A stretch of DNA of 47,841 nt. Source: a bacterium. Lineage in GTDB: Bacteria > Zixibacteria > MSB-5A5 > GN15 > FEB-12. Positions within the stretch are counted from its first letter, which is position 1; each line of letters opens with the position of its first letter. The stretch spans positions 1 to 47,841 of the forward strand of contig JAUWIB010000074.1 in NCBI GenBank assembly GCA_030605565.1, read 5' to 3'. The notes beneath the pieces are model-generated. The model searched no databases and was not told the origin of the DNA. It saw nothing but the letters and a program-made list of their open reading frames with translations. Below, one piece after another: positions 32,676-41,068 of this stretch. The translations under genes were made by a program, and so were the position numbers.

Positions 32676-35477
32676 CTACTTCTTCTTTGTTTTCTTCTTC
32701 TTCAGCGCGGCTTCCTTAAGCGTCGCCTGAGCTGCGGCCAATCTGGCGATGGGGACGCGATAGGGCGAACAAGACACATAGTCGAGGCCTACTCGATGGC
32801 AAAATTCAATCGAGGCGGGATCTCCACCGTGCTCACCGCAGATGCCCACTTTCAGGCCCGGGTTGGCCGCCACACCTTTGTCCCGTCCCATCTGCACCAA
32901 TTGCCCAACACCATCCTGATCTATGGTAACAAACGGATCACTCGGGAGAATACCTGTTTCCACATAATGGCCCAGGAATTTCCCGGCATCGTCACGCGAG
33001 AAACCCATGGTCATTTGGGTTAGGTCGTTGGTTCCAAAACTGAAGAAATCCGCCTCTTTCGCGACCTCACCGGCCGTCAGGGCGGCCCGAGGGATCTCGA
33101 TCATTGTGCCGATCAGGTAGTCAAGCTGCTTGATCTTGCGCTTTGCAATGACCTGGTTGGCGATTCGCTGAGCGATCTCTTTCTGGTGTTTGAATTCATT
33201 AACGTGACCGATCAACGGAATCATTATCTCCGGCTGGACTTTCTTCTTGTCTTTGGCCAGGGCACAAGCTGCCTCGATAATGGCGCGCACCTGCATCTCC
33301 GTTATCTCCGGATACATGATGCCGAGACGGCAACCCCGATGGCCGAGCATGGGATTAACCTCGGCGAGTTCATCAAGGCGTTGAATTATCTTCTCCAACG
33401 CCTCCAGCTTCTCCTCGTACTCTTCGTCCTTCTTGTCCAACGCCTCGATCCTGGCATGGATCTCTTCCTTACGCGGAAGGAACTCATGCAGCGGTGGGTC
33501 AAGGGTACGAATTGTGACCGGCATACCACCAAGCACATTGAATATCTTCTGGAAATCCTTCTTCTGCATCGGCAGCAGCTTTTCCAAAGCTTCCTGACGC
33601 TCCTCTACCGAGTCGGCGAGAATCATCTCCTGCACAATCGGGATCCTATCCTCGGCGAAGAACATGTGCTCGGTCCGGCAAAGGCCGATACCCTCAGCAC
33701 CGAACTTGACAGCCTGCATAGCGTCGCGCGGCGTATCGGCGTTGGTGCGCACCTTCAGTCGGCGCACCTCATCGGCCCACCCCATGTACTCGTTAAACTC
33801 CCCGGATAACTCCGGCTCAATAGTAGCTACTTCACCGAGGATAACCTGACCGCTCGAACCGTTGAGCGTGATCACCTCGCCCTCTTTGATGATTAGTTTG
33901 CCGATCTGGAACTGTTTTTTGGAGGCATTCACACGAATGGCCTCGGTACCGGACACACAGCACTTGCCCATGCCTCGCGCTACCACGGCGGCATGCGAAG
34001 TCATCCCACCGCGCGCGGTCAGAATACCGACAGCAGCGTTCATACCCTCGATGTCGTCGGGATTGGTCTCTTCGCGAACAAGAATAGCTGGTTTCTTCCC
34101 CTTGAGTTTGACAACAGCCTCGGCTGTGAAGTACACCTTTCCCGAAGCCGCCCCCGGCGAAGCAGGAAGACCGGTGGCGATCACATCGAACTTGGCTTTG
34201 GGATCGATACTGGGGTGCAACAACTGGTCGAGTTGCTGCGGGTCGATCCTGAGTAGCGCCTCTTCCTTGGTGATCAGCTTTTCCTTGACCATGTCGACTG
34301 CGATTTTGATCGCCGCCTGCACCGTGCGCTTACCCGTCCGCGTCTGGAGCATGTAGAGCTTCTTGTTTTCGACAGTAAACTCGAAATCCTGCACGTCGCG
34401 ATAATGCTTCTCCAGGCGGGTGGTGATGTTCTTCAATTGCTTGAATACGTCGGGCATCTCGCCGGCCAGTCGGCTGATCGGTTGCGGTGTACGAATCCCG
34501 GCCACGACATCCTCACCCTGGGCGTTCAGGAGATATTCACCATAGAACTCCTTGGCGCCGGTAGCCGGATTGCGAGTGAAACCGACACCGGTTCCGGAAT
34601 CGTTGCCCATGTTGCCGTAAACCATCGCCTGCACGTTGACCGCTGTGCCCAGATTACCCGGCAGATTCTCGATACGACGGTAGGAAATGGCGCGCGGACT
34701 ATTCCAACTACGAAACACGGCGTCGCGGGCCAGGCGCAATTGATCGTATGGATCCCGTGGAAACTCCTCGCCGGTCTTACGTTTGATTATCTGTTTGTAC
34801 TTATTGATGATAACCCTAAGATCATTAACCTGTAAAGAACTGTCCTGCTTGATGCGTCGCTCCGTCTTGATCTTGGTGATAACTTTCTCAAAGACGTCTT
34901 TGTCGATACCCAGCACAACATTGCCGAACATGGAAATAAAACGGCGGTAGTTATCCAGAGCGAAACGCATGTTACCAGTCTTCGCAGCCAACCCCTCAAC
35001 CGACTCCTCATTCAAACCAAGGTTCAACACCGTGTCCATCATTCCAGGCATTGAAAACTTCGAACCAGAGCGTACTGACACCAAAAGCGGATCGGTTGGA
35101 TCTCCAAACTTCTTGCCGATCACCTTTTCGACCCTGGCCACATACTTTGGCAGGTCCTCGTCGATCGCTTTGGGCACTTCCAGCGAATGCTCGAAGTACA
35201 GTTTGCAGACTTCCGTGGTAATCGTAAACCCTGGGGGGACAGGGATTCCGGTGTTGGTCATCTCGGCCAAACCGGCGCCTTTCCCACCAAGCAGATCTCT
35301 CATCTCAGCGTTTCCTTCAGCCTTGCCGGCACCGAAAAAATAACTGAACTTTCCCTTGGGGACCACCTTCGCCGGAGCCGTGCGGGCCTTCAGGGATTTC
35401 CTGGGGGCCGTCACTTTCTTGGCGGGTTTCTTCTTAGCCGCTGTCTTACTGGCGGCAGTAGCCTTTTTTTTGGACAT
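32676..35477 (-). CDS. ppdK: Pyruvate, phosphate dikinase with basic N- and C-terminal tails
   Basis: A 933-residue PPDK, interconverting pyruvate, ATP and Pi with PEP, AMP and PPi. The nucleotide-binding part begins at GKFSYFFGAGKAEG; the phospho-His lies in ARGGMTSHAAVVARGMGK and the C-terminal catalytic Cys region is GICGEHGGDPASIEF. The first about 43 residues are a Lys/Ala/Pro-rich extension (MSKKKATAASKTAAKKKP and on) and the last ten are ALKKKKTKKK, both absent in ordinary PPDK of about 880 residues. These histone-tail-like ends may bind RNA, DNA or acidic partners. Own promoter at 35501-35530 and ribosome site GGGAG. Confidence 0.95.
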   Translation of the reverse strand: MSKKKATAASKTAAKKKPAKKVTAPRKSLKARTAPAKVVPKGKFSYFFGAGKAEGNAEMRDLLGGKGAGLAEMTNTGIPVPPGFTITTEVCKLYFEHSLEVPKAIDEDLPKYVARVEKVIGKKFGDPTDPLLVSVRSGSKFSMPGMMDTVLNLGLNEESVEGLAAKTGNMRFALDNYRRFISMFGNVVLGIDKDVFEKVITKIKTERRIKQDSSLQVNDLRVIINKYKQIIKRKTGEEFPRDPYDQLRLARDAVFRSWNSPRAISYRRIENLPGNLGTAVNVQAMVYGNMGNDSGTGVGFTRNPATGAKEFYGEYLLNAQGEDVVAGIRTPQPISRLAGEMPDVFKQLKNITTRLEKHYRDVQDFEFTVENKKLYMLQTRTGKRTVQAAIKIAVDMVKEKLITKEEALLRIDPQQLDQLLHPSIDPKAKFDVIATGLPASPGAASGKVYFTAEAVVKLKGKKPAILVREETNPDDIEGMNAAVGILTARGGMTSHAAVVARGMGKCCVSGTEAIRVNASKKQFQIGKLIIKEGEVITLNGSSGQVILGEVATIEPELSGEFNEYMGWADEVRRLKVRTNADTPRDAMQAVKFGAEGIGLCRTEHMFFAEDRIPIVQEMILADSVEERQEALEKLLPMQKKDFQKIFNVLGGMPVTIRTLDPPLHEFLPRKEEIHARIEALDKKDEEYEEKLEALEKIIQRLDELAEVNPMLGHRGCRLGIMYPEITEMQVRAIIEAACALAKDKKKVQPEIMIPLIGHVNEFKHQKEIAQRIANQVIAKRKIKQLDYLIGTMIEIPRAALTAGEVAKEADFFSFGTNDLTQMTMGFSRDDAGKFLGHYVETGILPSDPFVTIDQDGVGQLVQMGRDKGVAANPGLKVGICGEHGGDPASIEFCHRVGLDYVSCSPYRVPIARLAAAQATLKEAALKKKKTKKK

Positions 35478-35500
35478 AAAGACTCCCTTTTATCTGTCCA

Positions 35501-35530
35501 CACATATTTTCATGGGCCAATGGTAGTCAA
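35501..35530 (-). promoter_or_regulatory. Sigma70-like promoter of ppdK
   Basis: On the minus strand TTGACT (35525-35530) and TATGTG (35501-35506) with an 18-base spacer, about 25 bases upstream of the ppdK ATG. Confidence 0.5.
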
Positions 35531-35551
35531 TATGAACCGCTCAGGCAACAT

Positions 35552-35590
35552 AATAAAAGCGACTGGGAGAGCCGTCGACTTCCCAATCGC
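35552..35590 (-). terminator. Intrinsic terminator of the basic repeat-protein gene
   Basis: On the minus strand GCGATTGGGA and TCCCAGTCGC form a ten-pair stem (one G-U) followed by TTTTATTA, 24 bases after the stop at 35615. This is a standard intrinsic terminator and isolates ppdK. Confidence 0.75.
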
Positions 35591-35614
35591 CATCAATTTA
35601 GTCCCCCAAAGCGT

Positions 35615-35971
35615 TTACATCGTAAAGAAGCGTTCGCCCTTAATGATTTTTTCCAGAATGCGAACCGTTTTCTCAACCGGCGCATGCATAATGTCGGCGG
35701 TGTTGAAGGTGGTCCGCACCACTTCACGGGGGGCCGTAAAATTGGAACGCCCCCGACCACCACGAGCCTTTTTCTTGTGGGTCAGGTTGTACTGCCTTTG
35801 GTATTCCTTGGCCTTCTCTTTGTGCATTTGGTAATACCTTCGTTGGTATTCGCGTCGAGCCTCTGCTGTTGACAGCTTCCCCTTACCAGCGAACTGCTTC
35901 GTACCCGAATCAGGTTTCTCACTGGAATCCGTGCTGGGCTTGGCCGGGGTGGTCTTTCTGCTCCGAGCCAT
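35615..35971 (-). CDS. Small basic protein with tandem YQRxY repeat
   Basis: A 118-residue protein without recognised function. Residues about 1-33 are Ser/Thr/Lys-rich and disordered. The centre holds two tandem units, EYQRRYYQMHKEKAK and EYQRQYNLTHKKKAR, rich in Tyr, Arg and Lys, then GGRGRSN and a more ordered C-terminus (TVRILEKIIKGERFF). The charge and repeat suggest nucleic-acid binding. It has its own promoter (36057-36085) and terminator (35552-35590), so it is a monocistronic, probably expressed gene. Confidence 0.7.
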   Translation of the reverse strand: MARSRKTTPAKPSTDSSEKPDSGTKQFAGKGKLSTAEARREYQRRYYQMHKEKAKEYQRQYNLTHKKKARGGRGRSNFTAPREVVRTTFNTADIMHAPVEKTVRILEKIIKGERFFTM

Positions 35972-36056
35972 TACCTACCTCACTTTCCATGTGTTCGAAG
36001 GAGACTACCCATTCTCCTTACGTTCACCACCAGTGGCGTTGGTTCCTCCAGCACTG

Positions 36057-36085
36057 ACAATAGGAAAGATTTGCCTGTATGTCAA
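36057..36085 (-). promoter_or_regulatory. Sigma70-like promoter of small basic protein gene
   Basis: On the minus strand TTGACA (36080-36085) and TATTGT (36057-36062) are separated by exactly 17 bases, about 85 bases upstream of the ATG at 35971. Confidence 0.7.
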
Positions 36086-36086
36086 G

Positions 36087-36105
36087 CGTTTTCTTTGAGA
36101 AAACG
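36087..36105. repeat. Perfect 8-bp hairpin next to -35 box
   Basis: CGTTTTCT (36087-36094), loop TTG, AGAAAACG (36098-36105). It abuts the -35 box of the promoter at 36057-36085, so it could be a regulator site. Confidence 0.5.
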
Positions 36106-36106
36106 A

Positions 36107-36142
36107 AAAAAAGTTCAGCTTAAGGTATCACCTCCTAAGCAG
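36107..36142 (-). terminator. Second hairpin with T-run, containing an SD-like AGGAGGTGA
   Basis: On the minus strand GCTTA(GG)AGG-TGATA-CCTTAAGC is an eight-pair stem with a two-base bulge, followed by TGAAC and seven T. The left arm holds AGGAGGTGA, a near-perfect Shine-Dalgarno sequence, but no start codon follows at a usable distance. Read as a backup terminator downstream of the 12-gene cluster. Confidence 0.45.
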
Positions 36143-36400
36143 TTACGACATCACTCATTTTTAATTCGCGTATCGTGCGTAATCTCAATCACTTATACGG
36201 CTTCAATCCACAGGGCGTAATCCTCTGCCGGTCAACTGATTGGCGATGGCAGGCAAGTTCTTCGACATACACCCGTAGATTCCATATTAGTACCATCTGT
36301 TATACGGTTATATTCATAAAAAGGTTTAATGTGATACGGCTTGTCAAGCTTTTTGTTGACTTGAATCGTGGACACAATCTTCGATTGAAACGACTCCGAG

Positions 36401-36431
36401 AAAAATCCCACCGACCGTAGCCGGTGGGATT
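36401..36431 (-). terminator. Strong intrinsic terminator of the 12-gene membrane cluster
   Basis: On the minus strand AATCCCACCG (pairing segment 36422-36431) and CGGTGGGATT (36404-36413) form a perfect ten-pair stem with an eight-base loop, followed directly by TTTTTCTC. It lies 25 bases after the stop codon of the last gene, D-III. Confidence 0.88.
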
Positions 36432-36456
36432 CACCTATTTCACATATAGACTGCGT

Positions 36457-37266
36457 CTACTGAGTAGTTACCGACCGCTGTTTCAGGTAAGTTACAATCT
36501 CATAGACAACATACCCAATCATGAACAAAATAAGCGCCCAGAAAATGGCTGGGAACATGCCACTGTAGTGTTGGTTCGTCGAGTCGAAGGCAACACCACC
36601 CCAGTCAAAGGTATCCTGCAGACGATTAATGAACAGCGATATTCGCGCCATCACCGTGAACCCGAACGACGCACCGAAACCGATCATCAGTATCCAGATG
36701 CCGAACGTGGCCACGCGACCAAACACTCCGGTATGCTCCTTGGAGAAGAAGAAATAGACAATGGCCGAAATGGTGCCGACCATGATCAGCACTTGCGAGA
36801 AACCGCTGGTTACATCCAAAAGATTGAAGCCGTCGTGGCCGAAGAAATTGGCCCAGTCGATCTCCACCATCATCGCATGGAGCTGCTTGTTGACCTTGTT
36901 GGACATTTCCAGTGGAATCGCCAGGCCAGCCGAGATGCCGATATACAAAGCCATCGGCCAGCGCGAAAGCCACGAGTAGTTCTTCGAAAACCGAGCCCAC
37001 ATCAGGCAGCCGAGAATCGCCGGGATCATGTATTCCCAGTGTGACGAATTGAGATACCCAAAGTACCAATCGCCGTCCTCCAACCGCTGAAACAGTTTCG
37101 GGACCAGACCCTGGTGCCACAGGATGATGACGAAGTATCCCGCCGAAACGCCCACCACCAAATGCTCGGCGAACTTGTAAAATGGGTTGTCCTTATACAG
37201 GAAGGACATAGTGCAAAGCGTCACGAATACGCCGAAAGTCAGCCAAAGAAAACTGGTGAATTCCAT
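36457..37266 (-). CDS. Module III subunit D: polytopic membrane protein (LYKDNP/SRWP/FGASFG family)
   Basis: A 269-residue integral membrane protein with about six to seven hydrophobic segments. It shares with its two paralogues in the cluster the motifs SFLYKDNPFYKFAEHL (about residue 20), SRWPMALYIG (about 98), FFFSKEHTGVFG (about 175) and MIGFGASFGFTVMARISL (about 195). It is longer than D-I by a C-terminal helix (FPAIFWALILFMIGYVVYEIV) and a short Lys/Arg tail, and has a unique insertion around NKVNKQLHAMM. Two bases after C-III. Last gene of the cluster. No family with known function recognised. Confidence 0.85.
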   Translation of the reverse strand: MEFTSFLWLTFGVFVTLCTMSFLYKDNPFYKFAEHLVVGVSAGYFVIILWHQGLVPKLFQRLEDGDWYFGYLNSSHWEYMIPAILGCLMWARFSKNYSWLSRWPMALYIGISAGLAIPLEMSNKVNKQLHAMMVEIDWANFFGHDGFNLLDVTSGFSQVLIMVGTISAIVYFFFSKEHTGVFGRVATFGIWILMIGFGASFGFTVMARISLFINRLQDTFDWGGVAFDSTNQHYSGMFPAIFWALILFMIGYVVYEIVTYLKQRSVTTQ

Positions 37267-37268
37267 TA

Positions 37269-38147
37269 CTATGCCCTCCCTTCACGTTTCATTCGCCACT
37301 TGTTGGCAAAGAAACCTACATTACCCATAACGATGAACAATATGATCACCAGGTGAGCCGGGAGTTGAACTCTCATCCCGTCCTTGGCTCGACCGGGATT
37401 GTCGGTGAGCTTCTCGTATTGGGCGGCGCCTAACAAGCCCCCCATGATCCCGATAATCTGTCCGCTGCCGAGGTACGGGTAATACTGCGCCGTCATAACA
37501 CCGGTCAGTCCGAGCGCCAGATCAAAGCCGAAGCGTCCCTGACCATAAGAAATCCAGGCGTCGGTAATGTTGCCGCCGGAAATGTCGACAACTAAATCTA
37601 CTTGATCGTAGTTGATGATACCACGCATCATCGGCACCTCATCAAGCGGTGTACCGTAGTAGTCGGTTGGATACGGCTGATTGAAGGCCTGCCCCATACC
37701 GAGAATCACTATGGCATAGTATGGTTTGTAGCCAAGGAAACAGTAGTCAACGCCGTTGACAACCTCCCGACCTTTATACATAACGCCGTTATACTCTTTG
37801 TCCCGGCTCACACTATCGGTAATATCGCGTATGGCCTGAACGCACATGCCGGGTCCGTTCATGGAAAGCGCCGTGAAGATTGTCTTGATCTTCTTACGCC
37901 AGCACTGCTCCACGAGAGCGTAGGTCATCGGATGCAATTCGGCCAGATTGTTTGGGTCGTAATCTATCGCCACCAGCACAACCGAACCTTCCGGCAGCCC
38001 TTCCACCTTGTCATAGATAGACTGGACCTCAGGCATAACGAGAATGGGCACCGAGAAGCTGGAAGCATAGGCCCAGACACAGACGATGATCAACAGCAGG
38101 AAAACCCACCGTCGGTCTAATTTCATTAGTCTTTCAAATAGTTCCAT
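37269..38147 (-). CDS. Module III subunit C: membrane-anchored alpha/beta protein with DYDP motif
   Basis: A 292-residue protein with one N-terminal helix (WVFLLLIIVCVWAYASSF), a soluble alpha/beta domain and a C-terminal helix (HLVIILFIVMGNVGFFA). The domain begins IYDKVEGLPEGSVVLVAIDYDPNN and includes VNGVDYCFLGYK, YPTDYYGTPLDEVP and GQIIGIMGGLLGAAQYE, all with counterparts in C-I and C-II. Unlike those, it lacks the first of two N-terminal helices. Strong ribosome site GAGGAGG six bases upstream of ATG. Function unknown; the fold looks Rossmann-like by strand-helix alternation only. Confidence 0.85.
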   Translation of the reverse strand: MELFERLMKLDRRWVFLLLIIVCVWAYASSFSVPILVMPEVQSIYDKVEGLPEGSVVLVAIDYDPNNLAELHPMTYALVEQCWRKKIKTIFTALSMNGPGMCVQAIRDITDSVSRDKEYNGVMYKGREVVNGVDYCFLGYKPYYAIVILGMGQAFNQPYPTDYYGTPLDEVPMMRGIINYDQVDLVVDISGGNITDAWISYGQGRFGFDLALGLTGVMTAQYYPYLGSGQIIGIMGGLLGAAQYEKLTDNPGRAKDGMRVQLPAHLVIILFIVMGNVGFFANKWRMKREGRA

Positions 38148-38157
38148 AGCAGCCTCC

Positions 38158-38973
38158 TCAACCTCTACCCATATAGCCGCGTTCGATGCCGAGAATAATC
38201 TTCAGCGCCGTACCGACAATTCCCAGACCGATACCGATCACGATAGCACGTTGCGCTGCCAGGTTGGGCACATTCATCAACCAGTTTGAGGCGTTGGCCA
38301 CGTACTCGGCGCCGGGTATGAACGGGTTGAAACGCGACATCACCAGCAGGGCTGCCAGCAACAGCAGCGAGGCCAGTACGTTGCGCGCCCGGAAAGCGCG
38401 ATAGGCGGCCGATGCGATGTAGAACGCCAGAAGCGAAAACATCGTCGCCAGAATCGGCATCATAATGTGGTCGAAGAATATCTCGAACATGCTGTTTTCG
38501 AGCCCTTCCGGGGTGTACAGGAAGAAGGCCCAGGCATCATCGAATATCGCCACCAGCACCGCAGCCACCAGGAGTCCCCCCGAAGCCAGCGCCCACATCC
38601 GTTTCTTGCCGGAGTCGGTAGACGCTCTGAGTCGCATCAGTGACACTATGCAGGCGCTACACAACATGATCCACAGGAAGTACAGTCCCCAGCCATCGCC
38701 GGTCTGTTGGGTAAACCCGAAGGCCATCATCATATACAGACCAACCAGCGTGATGTAGGAGTAGTTGCCTCCTTCCTTACCCTGCTTGATCTTCTCCACC
38801 GACACTTTGAACAGCGACCAGATACCCAGCGCCAGAGCGAAAATGCCTATTACAATGATCCAGTCCAACAGAAACTCGTAGACCCACTCAGACTTCTCGT
38901 GCGGTACAAAGAACTGGAACACCATGAAGATGCCGAAGATGAAGACCAGTCCGAAAGGTATTTGTCGTCTCAT
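38158..38973 (-). CDS. Module III subunit B: polytopic membrane protein (YRAFRARN family)
   Basis: A 271-residue protein with about seven membrane segments. Motifs shared with B-I and B-II: RRQIPFGLVF at the N-terminus, FYIASAAYRAFRARNVLASLLLLAA (about residue 190), and QRAIVIGIGLGIVGTALKIILGIERGYMG at the C-terminus (quoted in parts). It has about 50 extra residues in the middle, including a further helix (ALASGGLLVAAVLVAIFDDAW). ATG 38973 with AAGGAG upstream is preferred over the track start, which lies in the end of A-III. Function unknown. Confidence 0.83.
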   Translation of the reverse strand: MRRQIPFGLVFIFGIFMVFQFFVPHEKSEWVYEFLLDWIIVIGIFALALGIWSLFKVSVEKIKQGKEGGNYSYITLVGLYMMMAFGFTQQTGDGWGLYFLWIMLCSACIVSLMRLRASTDSGKKRMWALASGGLLVAAVLVAIFDDAWAFFLYTPEGLENSMFEIFFDHIMMPILATMFSLLAFYIASAAYRAFRARNVLASLLLLAALLVMSRFNPFIPGAEYVANASNWLMNVPNLAAQRAIVIGIGLGIVGTALKIILGIERGYMGRG

Positions 38974-38986
38974 TCCTTCATCTCCT

Positions 38987-40216
38987 TTAGTCAATCACCT
39001 GGAACAGGGTTGTAAACTCAGACCATTCGAAGTTGGCCGCCAGCAGCCCGACTATCGCCAGCACGACAAACGCGGCCTTGGCAAAATCCTGAGCTTTCAA
39101 CGAACCCAGCAACTTTGGTTCACGACCGAGATAAGCCGATGCCGCGTACAGTTCCTCACCAATCAAGGTGTAGTCGCAGGCTACAATAAAGAACGGTATC
39201 TGAGCAATTTCATCAGTGCCGGATATCTGGATTGAGCCGGCCAGTGACCCTGTTTCGGCCAGCAACAGCGACTCGGCGAAGAACTTACCCATGTAAACAC
39301 ATGTGGCCGGCAGTTCCCTGAGCATGATACCGTTGACCGCCGCCACGTAGGCAAATTGCGACTGGGTGACAAAGTGAACGCAGTCCTCTTTATAGTCCTC
39401 GGGACGACCGGCATCGAAGTACGATGATTTCACCACCTCCTGCGCCACCGACATAACAATCGGATCATAGGTCGGCACAATCAACTCCGTCTGGTACTCG
39501 GCGACGCGTTTGGCGACACGGCCCAGAATCGTGAAGGAGGCAATCGTTGCTACGTCGGCCGCCGAACCGAGACCCAGCACGTACAGAATAGGACGCCCCA
39601 TTTCGGTGGCGCGCCCGATAGCGTCATCGACCGCTTCGATACCTCCGATCGGACGAACGTACAGTTTCTTACCGCGTTTCGCGCTGAGCACGAAGAACGC
39701 TGTGAGCAGGCCGAAGATCAGCACCGCCACCAGCACCGGAATCCGGCCGGTGTTAAACCACTGACCCGAACACTGCACTGGACCCAGGACATCCGAGGTG
39801 GTGCGAATAGTCGGATCAGCCGTCACAGCGTCGATCTGGTAGAAGAGGTCAGTGTAGTCAGGCACGAACGCGCTGTCCAACGGTTCTTTCGATCCGATGT
39901 GCCTGAACTCACCCGTGCCGGCCGGCACCGCGCCAACGCTGTCGAAAGGACCGTCGAACGAAGTGCTGTAGAAGATCTCGTAACGCAGCACATTGTTCTT
40001 GCCGCCGCCATCGTCAGCCGAAGTTTCCCAGGTCACGATGACAGCGTGACCGTGATCGTTCGGTTTGTCTACCACCTGTACGTCAGAGACCGCCGCCGGG
40101 AAGAGTTCAGTGGAATCCACCACCATACTATCCGCCTCGGGCGGTTCCGTCTGAGCCCAGACTGAGGACAGGCCGAACAGCAACAACAGGCCAACTATCA
40201 GGAATCTATGCTTCAT
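38987..40216 (-). CDS. Module III subunit A: FN3 domain, membrane helix and conserved cytoplasmic domain
   Basis: A 409-residue protein. A clean signal peptide (LIVGLLLLFGLSSVWAQ) is followed by an acidic linker and a fibronectin-type III domain (about 40-145: AVSDVQVVDKPND to FYQIDAVTADP). A membrane helix at about 165-185 (VLVAVLIFGLLTAFFVL) ends in AKRGKKLYVRPIGGIEAVDDAIG, leading into a domain of about 200 residues with GRATEMGRPILYVLG, MLRELPATCVYMGKFFAES and ACDYTLIGEELYAASAYLG. A last helix (FVVLAIVGLLAAN) precedes the end FQVID. I recall a DUF6754-type family with this look, but without certainty. Good ribosome site GGGAG. It starts 30 bases after D-II. Confidence 0.85.
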   Translation of the reverse strand: MKHRFLIVGLLLLFGLSSVWAQTEPPEADSMVVDSTELFPAAVSDVQVVDKPNDHGHAVIVTWETSADDGGGKNNVLRYEIFYSTSFDGPFDSVGAVPAGTGEFRHIGSKEPLDSAFVPDYTDLFYQIDAVTADPTIRTTSDVLGPVQCSGQWFNTGRIPVLVAVLIFGLLTAFFVLSAKRGKKLYVRPIGGIEAVDDAIGRATEMGRPILYVLGLGSAADVATIASFTILGRVAKRVAEYQTELIVPTYDPIVMSVAQEVVKSSYFDAGRPEDYKEDCVHFVTQSQFAYVAAVNGIMLRELPATCVYMGKFFAESLLLAETGSLAGSIQISGTDEIAQIPFFIVACDYTLIGEELYAASAYLGREPKLLGSLKAQDFAKAAFVVLAIVGLLAANFEWSEFTTLFQVID

Positions 40217-40246
40217 AAGCTTCTCCCTGTCTGATGAGAGAATCGT

Positions 40247-41068
40247 TTAGGATATTATTTGCAACCAATCTTTGAATAGGAAAGTAATGCGCCCTACCAA
40301 CAGTGATATACGACCCATCACCGTGTAACCGAACGATGCACCAAAAGTAATCATCAAAATCCAGATACCCAATCGTGACGCGCGTCCGAAGGCGCCGGAA
40401 TGCTCCTTGGAGAAATAGAAGTAAATGATACCGCAAATGACACCAATGAAAATCACCCAGTTGGATACGATCGCCGCCAACTGTCCGGTAGCAGACAGAT
40501 CCAGGTTGGAGATGAAAGCGCCGAACCCCTGCCATCTGTGCGGATCCTCGCCCAACAGCGGCATGAATGTCGATGACACCTGTACAACAAAATCCGAGCG
40601 CAAATAGCGCACGAAGTTCAACCCGGCGGTGGTGCCCACTATCATAGCCAACGGCCAGCGCGACATCCAACCGTACTTCTCCGTGAGACGCATCAACAAC
40701 ATGATGCCGAGTATCACCGGAATCCAATATGTAATGTTCCAGCCACTGGCCTGGTACGGTTGTTGGAAGTAGCTGGACAGACCTTCCGACAACCTGGGAA
40801 AGAGGTTACCGACGATTGTCGACCAGAACGCCTGGCACATCCAATAGGCCGCCGACACACCCACATAAAGATGCTCGGCGAACTTATAGAACGGGTTGTC
40901 CTTGTATAGGAAGGAGTAGATCGCCAAAGTCAGGAACGCCGCCATAGTGATCATGAACGCGCGCTCAATACCATCTGCCTCACCCGACATCGATACGGCA
41001 TGAAGAACCCAACTCAGCCCAAACAGCAGGACGACACCTGCAACCACAATGTAAGTTGTGCGCCTCAT
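40247..41068 (-). CDS. Module II subunit D: polytopic membrane protein (LYKDNP/SRWP/FGASFG family)
   Basis: A 273-residue paralogue of D-I and D-III. It has an extra N-terminal helix (YIVVAGVVLLFGLSWVLHAV) before the shared SFLYKDNPFYKFAEHLYVG, then SRWPLAMIVG, YFYFSKEHSGAFG and MITFGASFGYTVMGRISLL. About six to seven helices. The ATG at 41068 overlaps the C-II stop (TGATG), so the 20 extra residues of the track start are not used. Translational coupling to C-II argues that both proteins belong to one complex. Confidence 0.85.
   Translation of the reverse strand: MRRTTYIVVAGVVLLFGLSWVLHAVSMSGEADGIERAFMITMAAFLTLAIYSFLYKDNPFYKFAEHLYVGVSAAYWMCQAFWSTIVGNLFPRLSEGLSSYFQQPYQASGWNITYWIPVILGIMLLMRLTEKYGWMSRWPLAMIVGTTAGLNFVRYLRSDFVVQVSSTFMPLLGEDPHRWQGFGAFISNLDLSATGQLAAIVSNWVIFIGVICGIIYFYFSKEHSGAFGRASRLGIWILMITFGASFGYTVMGRISLLVGRITFLFKDWLQIIS

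Larger units (their letters stand above)
35972..36456. other. Gap of 485 bases downstream of the membrane cluster
   Basis: Holds the promoter at 36057, two hairpins at 36087-36142 and the strong terminator at 36401. The 36145-36400 stretch is AT-rich with no recognised gene, tRNA or repeat. Confidence 0.6.

Noticed and set aside
36121-36142. TATCACCTCCTAAG resembling the 3' end of 16S rRNA
   Set aside because: Only the anti-SD-like octamer matches; the preceding sequence is not helix 45 of 16S rRNA. Read as a hairpin on the minus strand instead.
36145-36400. Possible tRNA or small RNA in the AT-rich gap
   Set aside because: Looked for T-loop and acceptor pairing (for example near GGCTTCAATCC at 36200); no cloverleaf could be drawn.
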